NCBI GenBank assembly: GCA_022264855.1
Contig: JABYQU010000029.1
Coordinates: 372,001-436,000, forward strand
Direction: 5' to 3'
DNA length: 64,000 bases
Origin: Lenzites betulinus
Taxonomy: Eukaryota > Basidiomycota > Agaricomycetes > Polyporales > Polyporaceae
In this document: positions 53,990 to 64,000 of the stretch, piece by piece
Layout of the letters: each line of letters begins with the position of its first letter
Position numbering within the stretch: position 1 is the first letter of the stretch
Program-made: the position numbers and the translations under genes
The notes under the pieces: model-generated
What the model saw: only the letters and a program-made list of their open reading frames with translations
The model's database searches: none
Told to the model about the DNA's origin: nothing

Positions 53990-54922
53990 TTACACGGCCA
54001 ACGTCCATTCGCGTTTAAGTAGCGCGTAGCAGTCCTCGTCCTGGTCCCCCTCCAGCACCGATACACGCACGGAACCCTCCAGATCCCCGCCGGCCTCGAG
54101 TTCACGCAGGGCCGTGAGCATTTTGTCGTGCATAAGCTGCATCCCCCGCGGAGCTGTGCCCTTGCGCTTTGGTAACGGTGGTGCGTGCCGTGCCTGGACG
54201 GTGACATGTCGCAAGGAAGGAGGTAGAGAAGAGGCAGGGCTGGGTATAAAGGTAGATGTGTCGGTGATGCGTTCCCGAAGCGCAGACCGCAGCTCCTCGG
54301 CGAAGGACGCGGCCGCGACGAGGCCGGATACCCGTAGGTCCATGAGGGAGGGACATGCAGCGTCGAGCGCGCCCAGCTCGAGTAGTCCGTGGGGGTTTCG
54401 GTTCCCCGAGAGGTGCAGTCGTTCCAGACGCGGCATAACGCCCACCGCATGGGGGAAGGGGTAGAACCCGTGGACGGAAAGATCCTTCAGCCGGGGCATC
54501 GGCGTCGAGAACAGCGCACCGAGAAGGGGAGGGCCGGTGTATGGGCACGCGACCACGACCGCGAGCGTCTCGAGGGTGGGGGCGGCGAGAGTGAGGATGC
54601 GCAGTGCAAGCGTCTTCTCCAGCAGATACCGGTCCTGCGCGTCCTCTGACATCCGTATGGTGGACTCCCTCGTCTGTGCGTGGGTCCAGTCGGAGAGGAA
54701 AAGGGAGCGCACGCGCCGGAGGTGGGGTGGGGTGGTGTCGAGGCGTGAGACGAGTTCGCTCATCTGCCCCAGGCCCGAGATCGCGAGAGATTGGTAGCGG
54801 TATGGCGCGGCGACCTCGTGAACATAATGCGAGACGAGAGCGAGAGAACGGGCCGTGGAGCCATCGTCGGTGCAGGCGAACGTGAAAATTTGTGCGTGGA
54901 GCTCGAGCGGGAGGGTGTCCAT
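53990..54922 (-). CDS. F-box/leucine-rich protein (310 residues)
   Basis: Single-exon model from the ATG at 54922; upstream in-frame codons are unlikely to be translated because the F-box starts right at this methionine. N-terminus MDTLPLELHAQIFTFAC followed by SLALVSHYVHEVAAPYRYQSL fits the basidiomycete F-box signature. The rest holds four or five leucine-rich segments (HLRRVRSLFLSDWTH, MPRLKDLSVHGF, MPRLERLHLSGN, CPSLMDLRVSGL). Predicted SCF ubiquitin ligase adaptor; target unknown. Confidence 0.75.
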   Translation of the reverse strand: MDTLPLELHAQIFTFACTDDGSTARSLALVSHYVHEVAAPYRYQSLAISGLGQMSELVSRLDTTPPHLRRVRSLFLSDWTHAQTRESTIRMSEDAQDRYLLEKTLALRILTLAAPTLETLAVVVACPYTGPPLLGALFSTPMPRLKDLSVHGFYPFPHAVGVMPRLERLHLSGNRNPHGLLELGALDAACPSLMDLRVSGLVAAASFAEELRSALRERITDTSTFIPSPASSLPPSLRHVTVQARHAPPLPKRKGTAPRGMQLMHDKMLTALRELEAGGDLEGSVRVSVLEGDQDEDCYALLKREWTLAV

Positions 54923-56089
54923 CGCTGTGCGACGACGTGGGGATGCAGAAGACGGCGAGGGGGAATGAGCTGGTCGGCCATGACGGAAGAACTTGTTTTG
55001 TAGGATTCGGTCGCTGCGAATGGACGACCTGCGATTGCGCGAGGATGTTGCGCGCTGACGTGCGATGGTCACGTGATCGCAGAATTCGTTCAATCAGGAC
55101 GCTCGCATTCTGGCCGGGGCAGTGAGGGTGATGATGTTGCGCATGTGGGTCTGTGTCTCGTAGGCAATGAGAAAAGCGGTATTGCTGAGAAAGACAGCAG
55201 GGGAGAGTTGACAACCGACTTCGCGAAGGCGGTGGGAACGAGCCGTGGGAGGCCAAGACACAGCAAGGAAGAATGAGAGAAGCCGGTTTACGCAAGGATC
55301 TGTGGGAGCACTGACGATCTTAGAACAACCTGAGCCCAGAATAGCCACCGAAGAGACGCAAGAGGACACAGGGACACAGCGTCTGCACTGGCCTCCTTTT
55401 TGCCAAAAGGCAAAATCCCAGAACGCATATATGGCTAAGTATATACGCTTACATGCTGAATTGACACTCGGGCCAGGAACTGGTTAACGATTGGGTAGTG
55501 CAACGGCTAGAAGCAGAGGCGTACCTCTTCTGAGCTCCCCTAGCTGATGCTACATGTGTGGGTCGGCGACACACAAATATAATGCTTACAAGCCTCATGT
55601 CTGCGGGGTTCCGGATAATTTAGGGCTTCGCGGCATGATCTTAGGGCTGAAGCTGTATACAAGCCTTCGTGTTGTAATACGCGTAGGTCATGACACCAGG
55701 GGCAGTCCGTAAAGCTGCACAGCGAAGAATTTCAAACAGTTCAGCGTCCGAAGTGCTTCAGGCAATGTTGATGAAGGTGCGATAGATTTGCAGTATATCC
55801 AAGAGCACTGAGACATATGGAGTATGGTATACAATGGACGACTGGGTACAGAGGGAGGGTAAGAAATAATGGTAGATTGAAGAGTAATACAACGCACCTT
55901 TGAGCCGGTGAATGAGCTAGTAGATACAGATGCGTGAATCGCGGGGAGGAGCCGGCATCCCGCTGGATGAGCCGGAAAGAGCCAAGGTCTAGCAGACGTC
56001 GGGATCCTGTGTCTGAAATTAGTACCATAGTCAGCAATCGTGGAGGAGGTTTCAGCATGACTTGTGCGGGCGGATTCGTAACTCACGAA
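54923..56089. other. Intergenic region, no gene recognised
   Basis: Promoter of the F-box gene and 3' flank of Dph3. Frames up to about 130 codons exist but show no domain. Confidence 0.45.
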
Positions 56090-56495
56090 TTATGCTGCAG
56101 CGGCGATCGCCTTGGGCTGCTCATCTGCGATGGTGAGACGCTCCATAGCATCTTCGAACTCCTCATCACCGCTCTCGTCGTCACTCTCCTCTTCTTCCTC
56201 TTCCGCAGATGCACCCTCATCTTCATCGTCTGAAGGCTCATCCTCGAAGTCGAGCTATGCAAACATTCTTCAGCACGCCCCTCTCACAAATAATGATATG
56301 GGGTGTACTCACTGGGTCATACACGACTCGTATGATAAGACTACAACTTGGACACGTCGCGATGTCCTCGTAGTTCTTGAGCTGTTTCTTCGAGATCTCG
56401 AAGCGGTCGCCGCACGGACAAGGATAGTGGTACACCCGCTTTTCCTCATCCCATGCCATGTCTTCGATCTCGACCTCGTCGTAGTATGCACCCAT
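56090..56495 (-). CDS. DPH3: Diphthamide biosynthesis protein 3 (Dph3, CSL zinc finger)
   Basis: Two exons on the minus strand: 56313-56495 and 56090-56254 (115 residues), intron phase 0. The first exon encodes the whole CSL domain: [26 protein letters not shown] and [16 protein letters not shown], with the CxC and CxxC pairs that hold one iron or zinc. Dph3 passes electrons to the Dph1-Dph2 radical enzyme in the first step of diphthamide formation on elongation factor 2, and in yeast is also tied to Elongator. The second exon adds an acidic tail ([14 protein letters not shown], then [15 protein letters not shown]) as in many fungal homologs. Divergent to Mto1. Confidence 0.95.
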
Positions 56496-56747
56496 AGTGA
56501 ATGTGGGTATAAGATAAATACAGCAGAGACGAAGCCCAGCAGCCGGGGGTGGTCGAACGGAGTCAAGAGGCAGCAAGTCCGAGAAACTTGATCCGTCCGC
56601 TGAAATTCAGCTTACATAACCCAATTTTGATCGGTATTCGGGCGTCTAATGCAGCGGCCACTCTCCGAGTCCTCCGCCACCACTATCCTAAGGTCCTTGA
56701 GGCACATCCTACGCCGTGCCAAGATAAGGTCTAGTAAAATACGCTGC
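56496..56747. promoter_or_regulatory. Divergent promoter region, Dph3 and Mto1
   Basis: Only 252 bases separate the two start codons. Both products act on the translation apparatus (EF2 modification and mitochondrial tRNA wobble modification), but co-regulation is inference. Confidence 0.45.
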
Positions 56748-59658
56748 ATGCATAGGTGCATCATAAAAGCACTTGCACGGACGCATAGCACGAGAAGAAC
56801 ATATGCATCGCTGAGTTCAGCAGCAAATCCCCTCACATATGACGGTAAGAACATTAGTTGTAACAACGGCCATATAGTGTTGTACTAACAGGCAACACGT
56901 ATCAGTCTGTATAATAGGAGGCGGCCATGCTGGCTGCGAGGCCGCAGCGGGTGCGGCGAGGACCGGCGCCCGGACATTGCTCCTGACGCAGAACGTCAGC
57001 ACCATCGGCGAGCTGTCGTGTAACCCTTCGATGGGCGGTGTCGGCAAAGGCACCCTCATGCGCGAGGTCGACGCCCTTGATGGTCTATGCTCGAAAGTGA
57101 CAGGTAGGACTGTATCTTGTCGTTGAGATTATATCTACCGTTCAGTGTTCTGACTGTCTCATAAAGATGCTGCCGGTATCCAGTTCCAGATACTTAACCG
57201 CTCGAAGGGAGCGGCTGTTTGGGTTGGTCAATCGCGGAATACACTTAAATGTGGACCCAATTTTCTGACAGACGCACAGAGTCCCAGGGCGCAAGTCGAC
57301 AGGAAACTGTACAAGAGACACATGCAGGAAGCGTTGAATCGCTACCCCAACCTTGACATTCGGTCTGGGAGTGTTTTTGACCTCGTTCTCGGGCCTCCTC
57401 CCATGGAACACGACTTCGTGCGCTCGGAGGTCAAAGGCGTCAAACTTGGTGCGCGTATCGGACTTGAGAGTGGATGCATCAATACTTAATATGGTGTGCG
57501 TCACAGACTCGGGAGAGGTGATCAACTGCTCACAAGTCGTCATTTGTACGGGCACGTTCCTCTCGGGTGAAATCCACATAGGTCCGCATTCTGTGCTGTT
57601 ATGCATGTCAATATCTGACCGCCGTGGACAGGAAGGAAACGTTTCCCCGCGGGTCGGATGAATGAGGCACCGTCTGTAGGGCTCTCCGCCTCCCTCAACG
57701 CTGCAGGCTTTCGCCTTGGCCGACTGCAAACAGGTACCCCCGCACGACTCGCCAAAGACAGCATAGACTTTTCGAAGCTTGTCGTTCAAGAAGGGGACCG
57801 TAGCCCTATGCCGTTCAGTTTCATGAACGACACGGTCGAGAATGCGGTACGGCCGAGTCCGTATGATGCAGTCATGCTCCTACTGAGCTCGTGCACAGGA
57901 GAATCAGATATCGTGCTACCAGACGGCAACCACGCAGGCGACACACGACATTGTCAGGGAAAATATACATAACTGTGTTCATATCCAGGAAACGAAGAAA
58001 GGTCTGTCCTGGACTAACCACACTTCTAGCGGACTTATTTAACATACCTATATCATAGGCCCTCGATACTGCCCGTCGCTGGAAGCGAAAGTCATGCGCT
58101 TTCCGCAAAAGTCGTCTCACGTCGTCTGGTTAGAGCCAGAAGGCTATGATTCTGGTATGTCACAGTTCTCATACCTTCATGGAGGGCGAGTTTCTGACAA
58201 CCCATCAGATCTCATCTATCCGAACGGGCTATCGTGCAGCTTGCCAGAGGAGGTACAGATCTCGATGTACCGCTCCGTTCCAGGGCTGGAGAACGTCGAA
58301 CTTGTCCGTCCCGCTTACGGTGTCGAGTACGACCACATCGATGCTCGGGAACTAGGACGTAAGTGGAGGATCTACTGTCCGAGCGCTTGCCTCTAAACAC
58401 CGGCTTTACAGCTACCTTGGAAACGAAGCGCATAAAGGTAAGGCTATCGAGGTTCCATACACCAGGGCACGCTCTGACCTTCAAGCAGGGCCTCTACCTC
58501 GCCGGCCAGATAAACGGTACGACTGGTTACGAGGAGGCTGCCGGCCAGGGAGTAGTAGCAGGGATCAACGCCGGCCTCTCCGCTCTACACCGGGCCCCAC
58601 TGGTGATATCGCGTGCCGAGGGCTTCATCGGAGTTATGATCGACGACCTCATCGTCAAGGGTGCGGAGGAGCCATGTAAGTGCTCGCTGCTCGCACGTTT
58701 CCAGTGCCTTCCCTCTAATCGACGCGACGTAGACCGGATGTTCACTTCGCGCTCGGAGTATCGAATGACGCTGAGGAGCGATAATGCGGACTTGCGGCTC
58801 ACTGAGAAAGGTAGCGTCTTACCACTTTGCTTGATGATCAGTGACATGAGAGCTGACGATATGACAGGTAGGATTGCTGGCGCAGTGGGCGACGCTCGTT
58901 GGACGCGCTTCCAGACCACACGAGCGGAGATCGCTAGGGTGTCAGAACTTCTCCGATCATTCATTCTAAGCCCGCAGGTCAGCTCACATCAATAATGTAC
59001 GTGAACGAGAGATCGAACTTCGCTTTTTAGGGCTGGCAAAATCATGGGTTTGATCGAAAACGCGATGGTAATATGAAGAGGTACGCCAGCATATCTCCGC
59101 TGTCGACGGGTGTTGATCAAAGACTCGCACAGCGCGTTCGAACTCCTGCGCCACCGCAACGTGCCAGTAGAGGATCTCATTCCCGTCATCCCGGAACTCA
59201 ACGCCATTCACCCACATATCCTCAACCGAGTTGCGACAGACGGTCAGGACGCCCGCTGTATACCCCGGCCTTCGCCAAGCTGACCGGTCCTTTATCCCTT
59301 CACAGCGGTGTACTCCTCTCATCTCCGACGGCAGGAAGCGGATCTCCGCGTGTTCATGGAAGACGAGTCGCTCGCTCTAGACCCACACCTGGACTACAGC
59401 ACCGTCGAGGGCCTGAGCTCGGAAGTGCGAGAACGCCTCGGAAGAGTGCGTCCGACCAGCATCGTAGGTCACTTCAAGTACAGGACACACGTCGTGATAG
59501 GATGCTGATCTTGAACATCGCAGGGAGCCGCGAAGCGCATGGAAGGCATGACGCCTTCGTCGATGATCTACCTGCTCAGGCATGCGCGACGGAAGAATGC
59601 GTTGCATGTGCACCACGAGCATGTCGTAGATGCTGCTGCTGCTCCCGAGCTAGGGTAA
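56748..59658 (+). CDS. MTO1: Mitochondrial tRNA uridine-modifying protein Mto1 (GidA/MnmG family)
   Basis: Seventeen exons: 56748-56844, 56906-57103, 57167-57222, 57280-57448, 57507-57581, 57632-57846, 57899-58001, 58059-58154, 58209-58358, 58412-58437, 58489-58675, 58733-58810, 58868-58977, 59031-59080, 59133-59242, 59306-59463 and 59524-59658 (670 residues). The N-terminus is a basic mitochondrial presequence ([19 protein letters not shown]). FAD-binding GGGHAGCEA follows at about residues 37-45, then [59 protein letters not shown] and [21 protein letters not shown]. With Mss1/MnmE it installs the carboxymethylaminomethyl-type group on wobble U34 of mitochondrial tRNAs. All junction phases agree, including 50- and 26-nt exons. 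Confidence 0.95.
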
Positions 59659-59884
59659 CTCAGGTCGCCTTGGGCCACTCTGGTGTAGTACTATGCACAC
59701 TTCATCATCCTGTCGGACGACGATACTTTATATAATATACACTTCTTAAACATCACACAATGGTCAGCGAATTGATACAAGGCCCATATCGAGGACCATG
59801 TACAGGAATCAGCTCAAGGCCACGATGACATGTGAAATTTTCAAGTCTCGACATGCGCACGCTCGCTCTCGTGACTGCATACCA
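59659..59884. other. Short intergenic region
   Basis: Between Mto1 and the left breakpoint of the duplicated F-box segment. No feature recognised. Confidence 0.5.
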
Positions 59885-59981
59885 CCGAACGTAAGGAACT
59901 CAATACTCAAAGTGGAGACAGAAGATCAATTGACCAGTTGTCGCTGGTACACGCACAATAGGGGTGACTATCATTGCACTC

Positions 59982-62177
59982 CTATTCTACGCGCCGCGTC
60001 CACCGCAATCCGGGTATTCCGATAACTTCCAGGGCGGTGAAATCGTATTCTGCAGACGGCCCGGCCAACAGATCCTTCGCCGCGTTGGCAAACTGCTCAT
60101 CCATCGTTCGCCAATCCTTCGACCGAGGCTGCCGTATAGTCGCGACGGATAACCCCCTTAGCGGGGGTGCGCCGTGGGATCCGCGCATGCGCAGGCAGCT
60201 GAGGACGCCCTCCATTAGTGCGCCGTCCTCCCAGTCGAACTTGTGCAAGGTGAGCCGCTGAAGCTTGGGACAGCGGACACATGACTGATGTCCCGACGGT
60301 GTCACCCCATGCGATATATGGTCCATGAGGTCGCCAGGGGTCGGGTCGAGACTGGTGCCTGTCATACTACAAAGCGATAGAAGGAGGGCCTGCGGTATGG
60401 GCTCGGAAAGAGTATCACCGTCCTCCGCATATTCGAACGACAAAGAAGTGAGGTTCTTGAAAGTGTCGAGAAGTCGGAGTAGCGTACTGGCGTCCTGGGC
60501 AAGCTGACTCGTGGGGACCACGAGATCGAGGGAGGTCAAATTGGTGGCGTCGAACAGACTGATGACTTGTTCAAAGACGAGGTTGATATGAGGCTTCGAT
60601 GGCCCGTCGAAAGCGATAGCTAAGTCCCGCTGTACGGAGCTATGATGACTCTTGAGAGTGTACTTCCTCGGTAAGAGGCATATCACAGCCTCGTTGGATT
60701 GACGGAAGACTGATTGGTGGTCGTTTGCCTGATAGAGCAAAGCGGCGTGGTCGACTACACTGTGTGTACGGTCTTGCAGCTCGGCGTCGGTGAGAAATCC
60801 GTTCAGTGTGGTGTCCTTTGGAAGTTGTATGGAGGCTGTCAGCCAGCGGATCAATCGGGATTCGTCTGTGATAGTAAGGCTCCGCAGTCGAGGTAGGGCT
60901 ATTTGGTTCCTGGGACGAGGAGGATGGGAGCCTGTGTGGCATGCGGCAGCGAGAAAGCGGTCCAGGGTGAGGTCCTCGAGCTGTCGGCCATGTTCAAGCA
61001 CATCGATAAACACGTCAAAGGAGATGCGAGAGGGGTATATGGAGCAGCGCCTCAAATCCAAGGTTGTGAGTTGAGAAACAAACCGGGCTGACCATGGCAC
61101 ATCGACGTCTGAGACTGTGAAGTGCGTCATCAGGGGATAGTCATCAACATTTAGGATGATCACACCAGGCGTTCCGGCCGCCCGAGGTGACCGATCCCAT
61201 AAGTTTGTAATCTCCAGGCGTCGGAGAGAGGGCGATGGACCACTGATGATCGAGGACAGCGCAAATACATCTGTCTCCAAATGGGGTCTGAACCACACAT
61301 TCAGTGACCATATCCGATCACGATATGTTGAGACATCGACAGAGGCCACCACAGACAAGTCAACAACGTCCAGCTCTAGCAACGCTTGTTGGGACCGGGC
61401 TACTGCGAGCTGAAACCAGTGTGGGCGTTTTTGAACGCAAATTGTGCGCCAGAAGCAAGCATGTTCCAGGAGGACGGCCCGCCAATGGCGGCACACTCGC
61501 CCGAGGAGGACCCACTCAGGACCATTAACGCGGTCGCTTCTGAAGAACGGCGGGTCGGGAACCAGCTGGAAGATGGCGACGAGGATTTCGACAGGGAGCT
61601 GGTTGACGGGCAGACGAGCATTCCACAATGCTGAAAAGGCAGGCCGGTCAATAAGCGAGACGCCAATCCGTGCCCACCGGAAGGAGTCCCAGTCGCTGAA
61701 GGCTTCATTAAGAGTGCTGCACTCGAGGGCGGGTGGTGGAAGGCCGTAAAGAGGACCTATGTGAATGGAGGCTTCTGAGACCGAGGCTCCTGGGATGGAG
61801 GCTTCTGAGACCGAGGCTCCTGGGATGGAGGCTTCTTGGATAAAGGCTTCTCGCATGAGGGCTTCTAGGATCGAGGGTTCTAGGATGGGTTCCGTATCGT
61901 CCGGAACAAGGCTCTGCTCTTCGACCAGATCTTCGTCGACTTCGGGATGCGCATCCGGCACACGCCTCGCTTGGTCTTCATCGACTTTGGGATGCGCGTC
62001 CGACGGACGCCTCGCTCGATCTTCGTCAACTTTGGGCTGCGCGTCCGACGGATGCCTCGCTCGTCTGCCAGCCCTCTTCCTGACCAATTGGGGCCATTCA
62101 TAAACATATCTCCTCGGTCACATCGATAGCACTCACAGTGTCTTCTTCCTCACATGTTTCACCAATCGCGCGAGCAT
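59982..62177 (-). CDS. F-box/leucine-rich protein, duplicated copy B
   Basis: Two exons on the minus strand: 62137-62177 (MLARLVKHVRKKT) and 59982-62079 (712 residues), intron phase 2. From about residue 130 it is nearly identical to copy A, including the F-box LPVNQLPVEILVAIFQLVP and CPKLQRLTLHKFDWEDG near the end. It differs by an expanded N-terminus: three to four units of a ~14-residue RRPSDAHPKVDED-type repeat, then two perfect and further imperfect units of a ten-residue IPGASVSEAS repeat. The second exon opens upstream only with a non-ATG codon, so exon 1 is needed. Likely SCF ubiquitin ligase adaptor. The open frame along its full length suggests it is still functional. Confidence 0.85.
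61765..62060. repeat. In-frame tandem repeats in F-box copy B
   Basis: Two adjacent repeat tracts in the coding sequence: a 30-bp unit (two perfect copies plus degenerate ones, about 61765-61880) and a 42-45-bp unit (three to four copies, about 61920-62060). Copy A has only one diverged unit of each, so the repeats expanded after the duplication or contracted in A. Confidence 0.75.
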
Positions 62178-62337
62178 GACACTCCCGATGTGACGAAGCT
62201 GGAAGATGCGAAACTTGAACGCTGTGTCGTACTATCATGTTAGGGACTCATGATGGCCATCCCTCCGCCGCTGAACTGACCAGTAACGGATGTGTCGAGC
62301 CAGTAGAGCCTGGCTAGCTTGGAGATAGATATAACAG

Positions 62338-64000
62338 TGTTACGAGCATTCGCGGCGCCTTACAGCGCTTTCCCAATCCGGTAGATTAGCTATACGATAG
62401 GCACACCGGTAGCACGCGCCGACGCACCCCCGTGGGCTAGCACGCCCCCGACACGCTGTGATATTGTAGATACGGGCTGTACTATCTGACACAGGCCCTT
62501 GTGGAATATAAAGCCAAGGTCGAGCTGAGGGGCTCCTCAGCTTCGACTTGGTATCTGCCCTCCGCTTAGATTGACCGCCTCGGCGCTAATCTGGGTGTAG
62601 TTGTATCATAAGTCGAAGCTCACACCCGGACCGCAGGGTTAAGCGGAACTCCTGGACCGCAGGGACAAGCGGATACTATACGCGTCCTTGCTTCTCTTCG
62701 ATAGAACCCGTACTACCGCCACGACGGGCGCATAGACACACGGCCGCCACTCGCGCGCGAACTTTTGGGTGACACCAGTAAGCCCCGGCATACAACCGGG
62801 CAGGGTCATTTCACACCTTCCGTTCACACCTCACCACGGGTCCCTGACGGCGGAGCAACAATTGCACGACGCGAGCCGGAGGTCCCTGATAATCGTACTA
62901 GATATCGCACTAACAATTGATTCGTCGAGGGTGTTGAGACCTCGAGAATCACGGGAGCACAGCGGACCGGCGTCCGGATCAAACATTTCAACGGTCGAGT
63001 GGACGCGCAGTGATACGGAGGTACGGCTTACGGCTGCGCTGAATCTCGATCGAAGACTTCGAAGAAGTGACGCATCGCGACCCGAGCCGAGACGGAGATG
63101 GAGCAGAACCAGCAGGGAGCACAGGTGCCGGTCGCAGGCGCGCCGCCGCCGATGAACGTCGTAGGATTCAGCGAGGATCAATTCACCCAGCTGCTTGCAG
63201 CAGTCGCCGCACCGCGTCCGCGACAGCACCACACCCGACTCCGCGAGCCCGACGTCTTCGCGGGTGACCGCACTACATATCGCACATTTAAGATCCAGGC
63301 CCAGCGCTACGTAGCGGCCAATCACATGGCCGACGACGACGAGAAGATCCTCACAGTGATGTCATGCATCCGGGGCCCTCTCATCGACGGCTGGGCAAAT
63401 AACTACACGGAGTCCCATTTCGCAGACGACGAGTGGGACGTCTCACTCGACGAGTTCTGGGAACACCTCGACCAGGCTTTTGTCGATCCGAACGAGGCAC
63501 AGCACGCGCTCAATCACATCGGGCGTCTCAGGCAGGGTGATAAGCCCATCCAGGAATATATTGCGGAATTCGAGCACCTCGCGCGGATGGCTGGCTATGA
63601 GCTCACCAACCCGCATGTTGAAGTATGGTTCAAACAGGGCATCCTACCCGAGACAGCGTCGAAAGCGCATGCGCACGTTCCGCTCCCGGCCACATATGCC
63701 GAATGGAAGACGCTCGCAACCCAATTAGACTCCAACCGGCTACAAGAGCGCGCGATGAACGCGGACGCGCGCGCGCGTGGAGAACGGTGGACGCAGCAGC
63801 CCAGAGCCCCACGCGAGCACGCACAACAGCGCGCGCAGGAGCCTGTGGCAGCGCGAACCGATGGGACGGGAGTTGTCTATGGAGGGCGCGGCCAGCCAAT
63901 GGACTTAGACGCGGCACGACGGCGATGGACATCGCAATCGAGCAACACAAGGCACGACCAGAGCGTTCGTTTGAGGAAGTGGTACCCCCGCAGTACCGCG
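62338..64000 (+). mobile_element. Ty3/gypsy LTR retrotransposon, 5' part, truncated by window end
   Basis: The element probably starts at TGTTACGAG (62338), where homology between the duplicated segments ends. A TATAAAG box at about 62515 fits an LTR promoter. The LTR end and primer-binding site could not be placed with certainty. Gag begins at 63098. The 3' LTR, integrase and RNase H lie beyond the window if present. Confidence 0.7.
63098..64000 (+). CDS. Retrotransposon gag protein (partial, internally rearranged)
   Basis: Open frame of 301 codons from the ATG at 63098 to the window edge. It has the retrotransposon gag core: LREPDVFAGDRTTYRTFKIQ, MSCIRGPLIDGWANNY, LDEFWEHLDQAFVDPNEA, LRQGDKPIQEYIAEFEHLA and VWFKQGILPE, then a basic tail ending PMDLDAARRR. 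In intact relatives a CCHC zinc knuckle and the protease follow. Here the sequence jumps within a few codons to ARPERSFEEVVPPQYR in another frame, which is the segment normally just before reverse transcriptase. Knuckle and protease are therefore missing, so this copy looks non-autonomous. Confidence 0.75.
   Translation, partial: MEQNQQGAQVPVAGAPPPMNVVGFSEDQFTQLLAAVAAPRPRQHHTRLREPDVFAGDRTTYRTFKIQAQRYVAANHMADDDEKILTVMSCIRGPLIDGWANNYTESHFADDEWDVSLDEFWEHLDQAFVDPNEAQHALNHIGRLRQGDKPIQEYIAEFEHLARMAGYELTNPHVEVWFKQGILPETASKAHAHVPLPATYAEWKTLATQLDSNRLQERAMNADARARGERWTQQPRAPREHAQQRAQEPVAARTDGTGVVYGGRGQPMDLDAARRRWTSQSSNTRHDQSVRLRKWYPRSTA

Larger units (their letters stand above)
59885..62337. repeat. Segmental duplication, copy B
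   Basis: Homologous to about 25111-27390 in the same orientation. At the left edge it includes about 75 bases of the truncated F-box fragment found beside copy A, then stops. At the right edge the match ends where the retroelement begins, at about 62338. Confidence 0.8.

Noticed and set aside
1..64000. CRISPR arrays, insertion sequences, bacterial operons or riboswitches
   Set aside because: No regularly spaced repeats of the right size, no transposase of bacterial type, and the gene structure is eukaryotic throughout.

Overview
The window reads as nuclear DNA of a filamentous basidiomycete, most likely a wood-decay polypore. The evidence is genes broken by many 48-60 nt GT-AG introns, tightly packed genes on both strands, high-GC coding sequence, several basidiomycete-type F-box/leucine-rich proteins, a DUF6533-type seven-helix protein, ricin-B-like lectins, a class I terpene-synthase-like gene, a UstYa-like protein and a Ty3/gypsy retroelement at the right edge. 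There are no bacterial-style operons. Most multi-exon models were built by hand: each splice junction was chosen so that the frame stays open and the product matches its family, and most models close to an exact multiple of three.

Left third (0.5-24.5 kb): a UstYa-like protein, a single-pass membrane protein, an F-box protein, a rhodanese-domain protein, a small secreted protein with a damaged first exon, a tRNA-Thr, a small hydrophobic protein whose first exon is only ATG, and a coiled-coil protein with an NFKBIL1-like C-terminus. Scattered among them are three members of an unrecognised gene family (5.4-6.4, 9.5-11.2 and 23.5-24.5 kb). All three have four exons, every intron in phase 2, a basic disordered C-terminus and a shared upstream block of about 300-500 bp with a common core promoter. 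I consider this family and its shared control region the best candidate for something undescribed.

Middle (24.7-41.1 kb): an F-box gene preceded by a truncated copy of its own 3' end, two tandem double beta-trefoil lectin genes, an amino acid/GABA-type permease with 12 exons and a GATA-rich upstream region, an F-box-like gene with an apparent one-base insertion, a senescence-domain (spartin/ERD7-like) gene with an internal two-exon duplication, and a seven-helix membrane protein.

Right third (42.2-64 kb): mostly housekeeping genes: an LSH/HELLS-type chromatin remodeller, GPI ethanolamine phosphate transferase 3 (Gpi13/PIG-O), DNA polymerase epsilon histone-fold subunit Dpb4 with a 7-nt microexon, the diphthamide protein Dph3 and the mitochondrial tRNA-modifying protein Mto1 (17 exons). 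Between them lie a terpene-synthase-like gene with decayed metal-binding motifs and a small F-box/LRR gene. The window ends with a second copy of the 25-27 kb F-box segment, abutted by a Ty3/gypsy element whose gag appears joined to sequence just upstream of the reverse transcriptase by an internal deletion.

Dpb4/Gpi13 and Dph3/Mto1 are divergent pairs sharing short intergenic regions. No metabolic gene cluster is evident: the UstYa-like and terpene-synthase-like genes lie 47 kb apart without partner enzymes.
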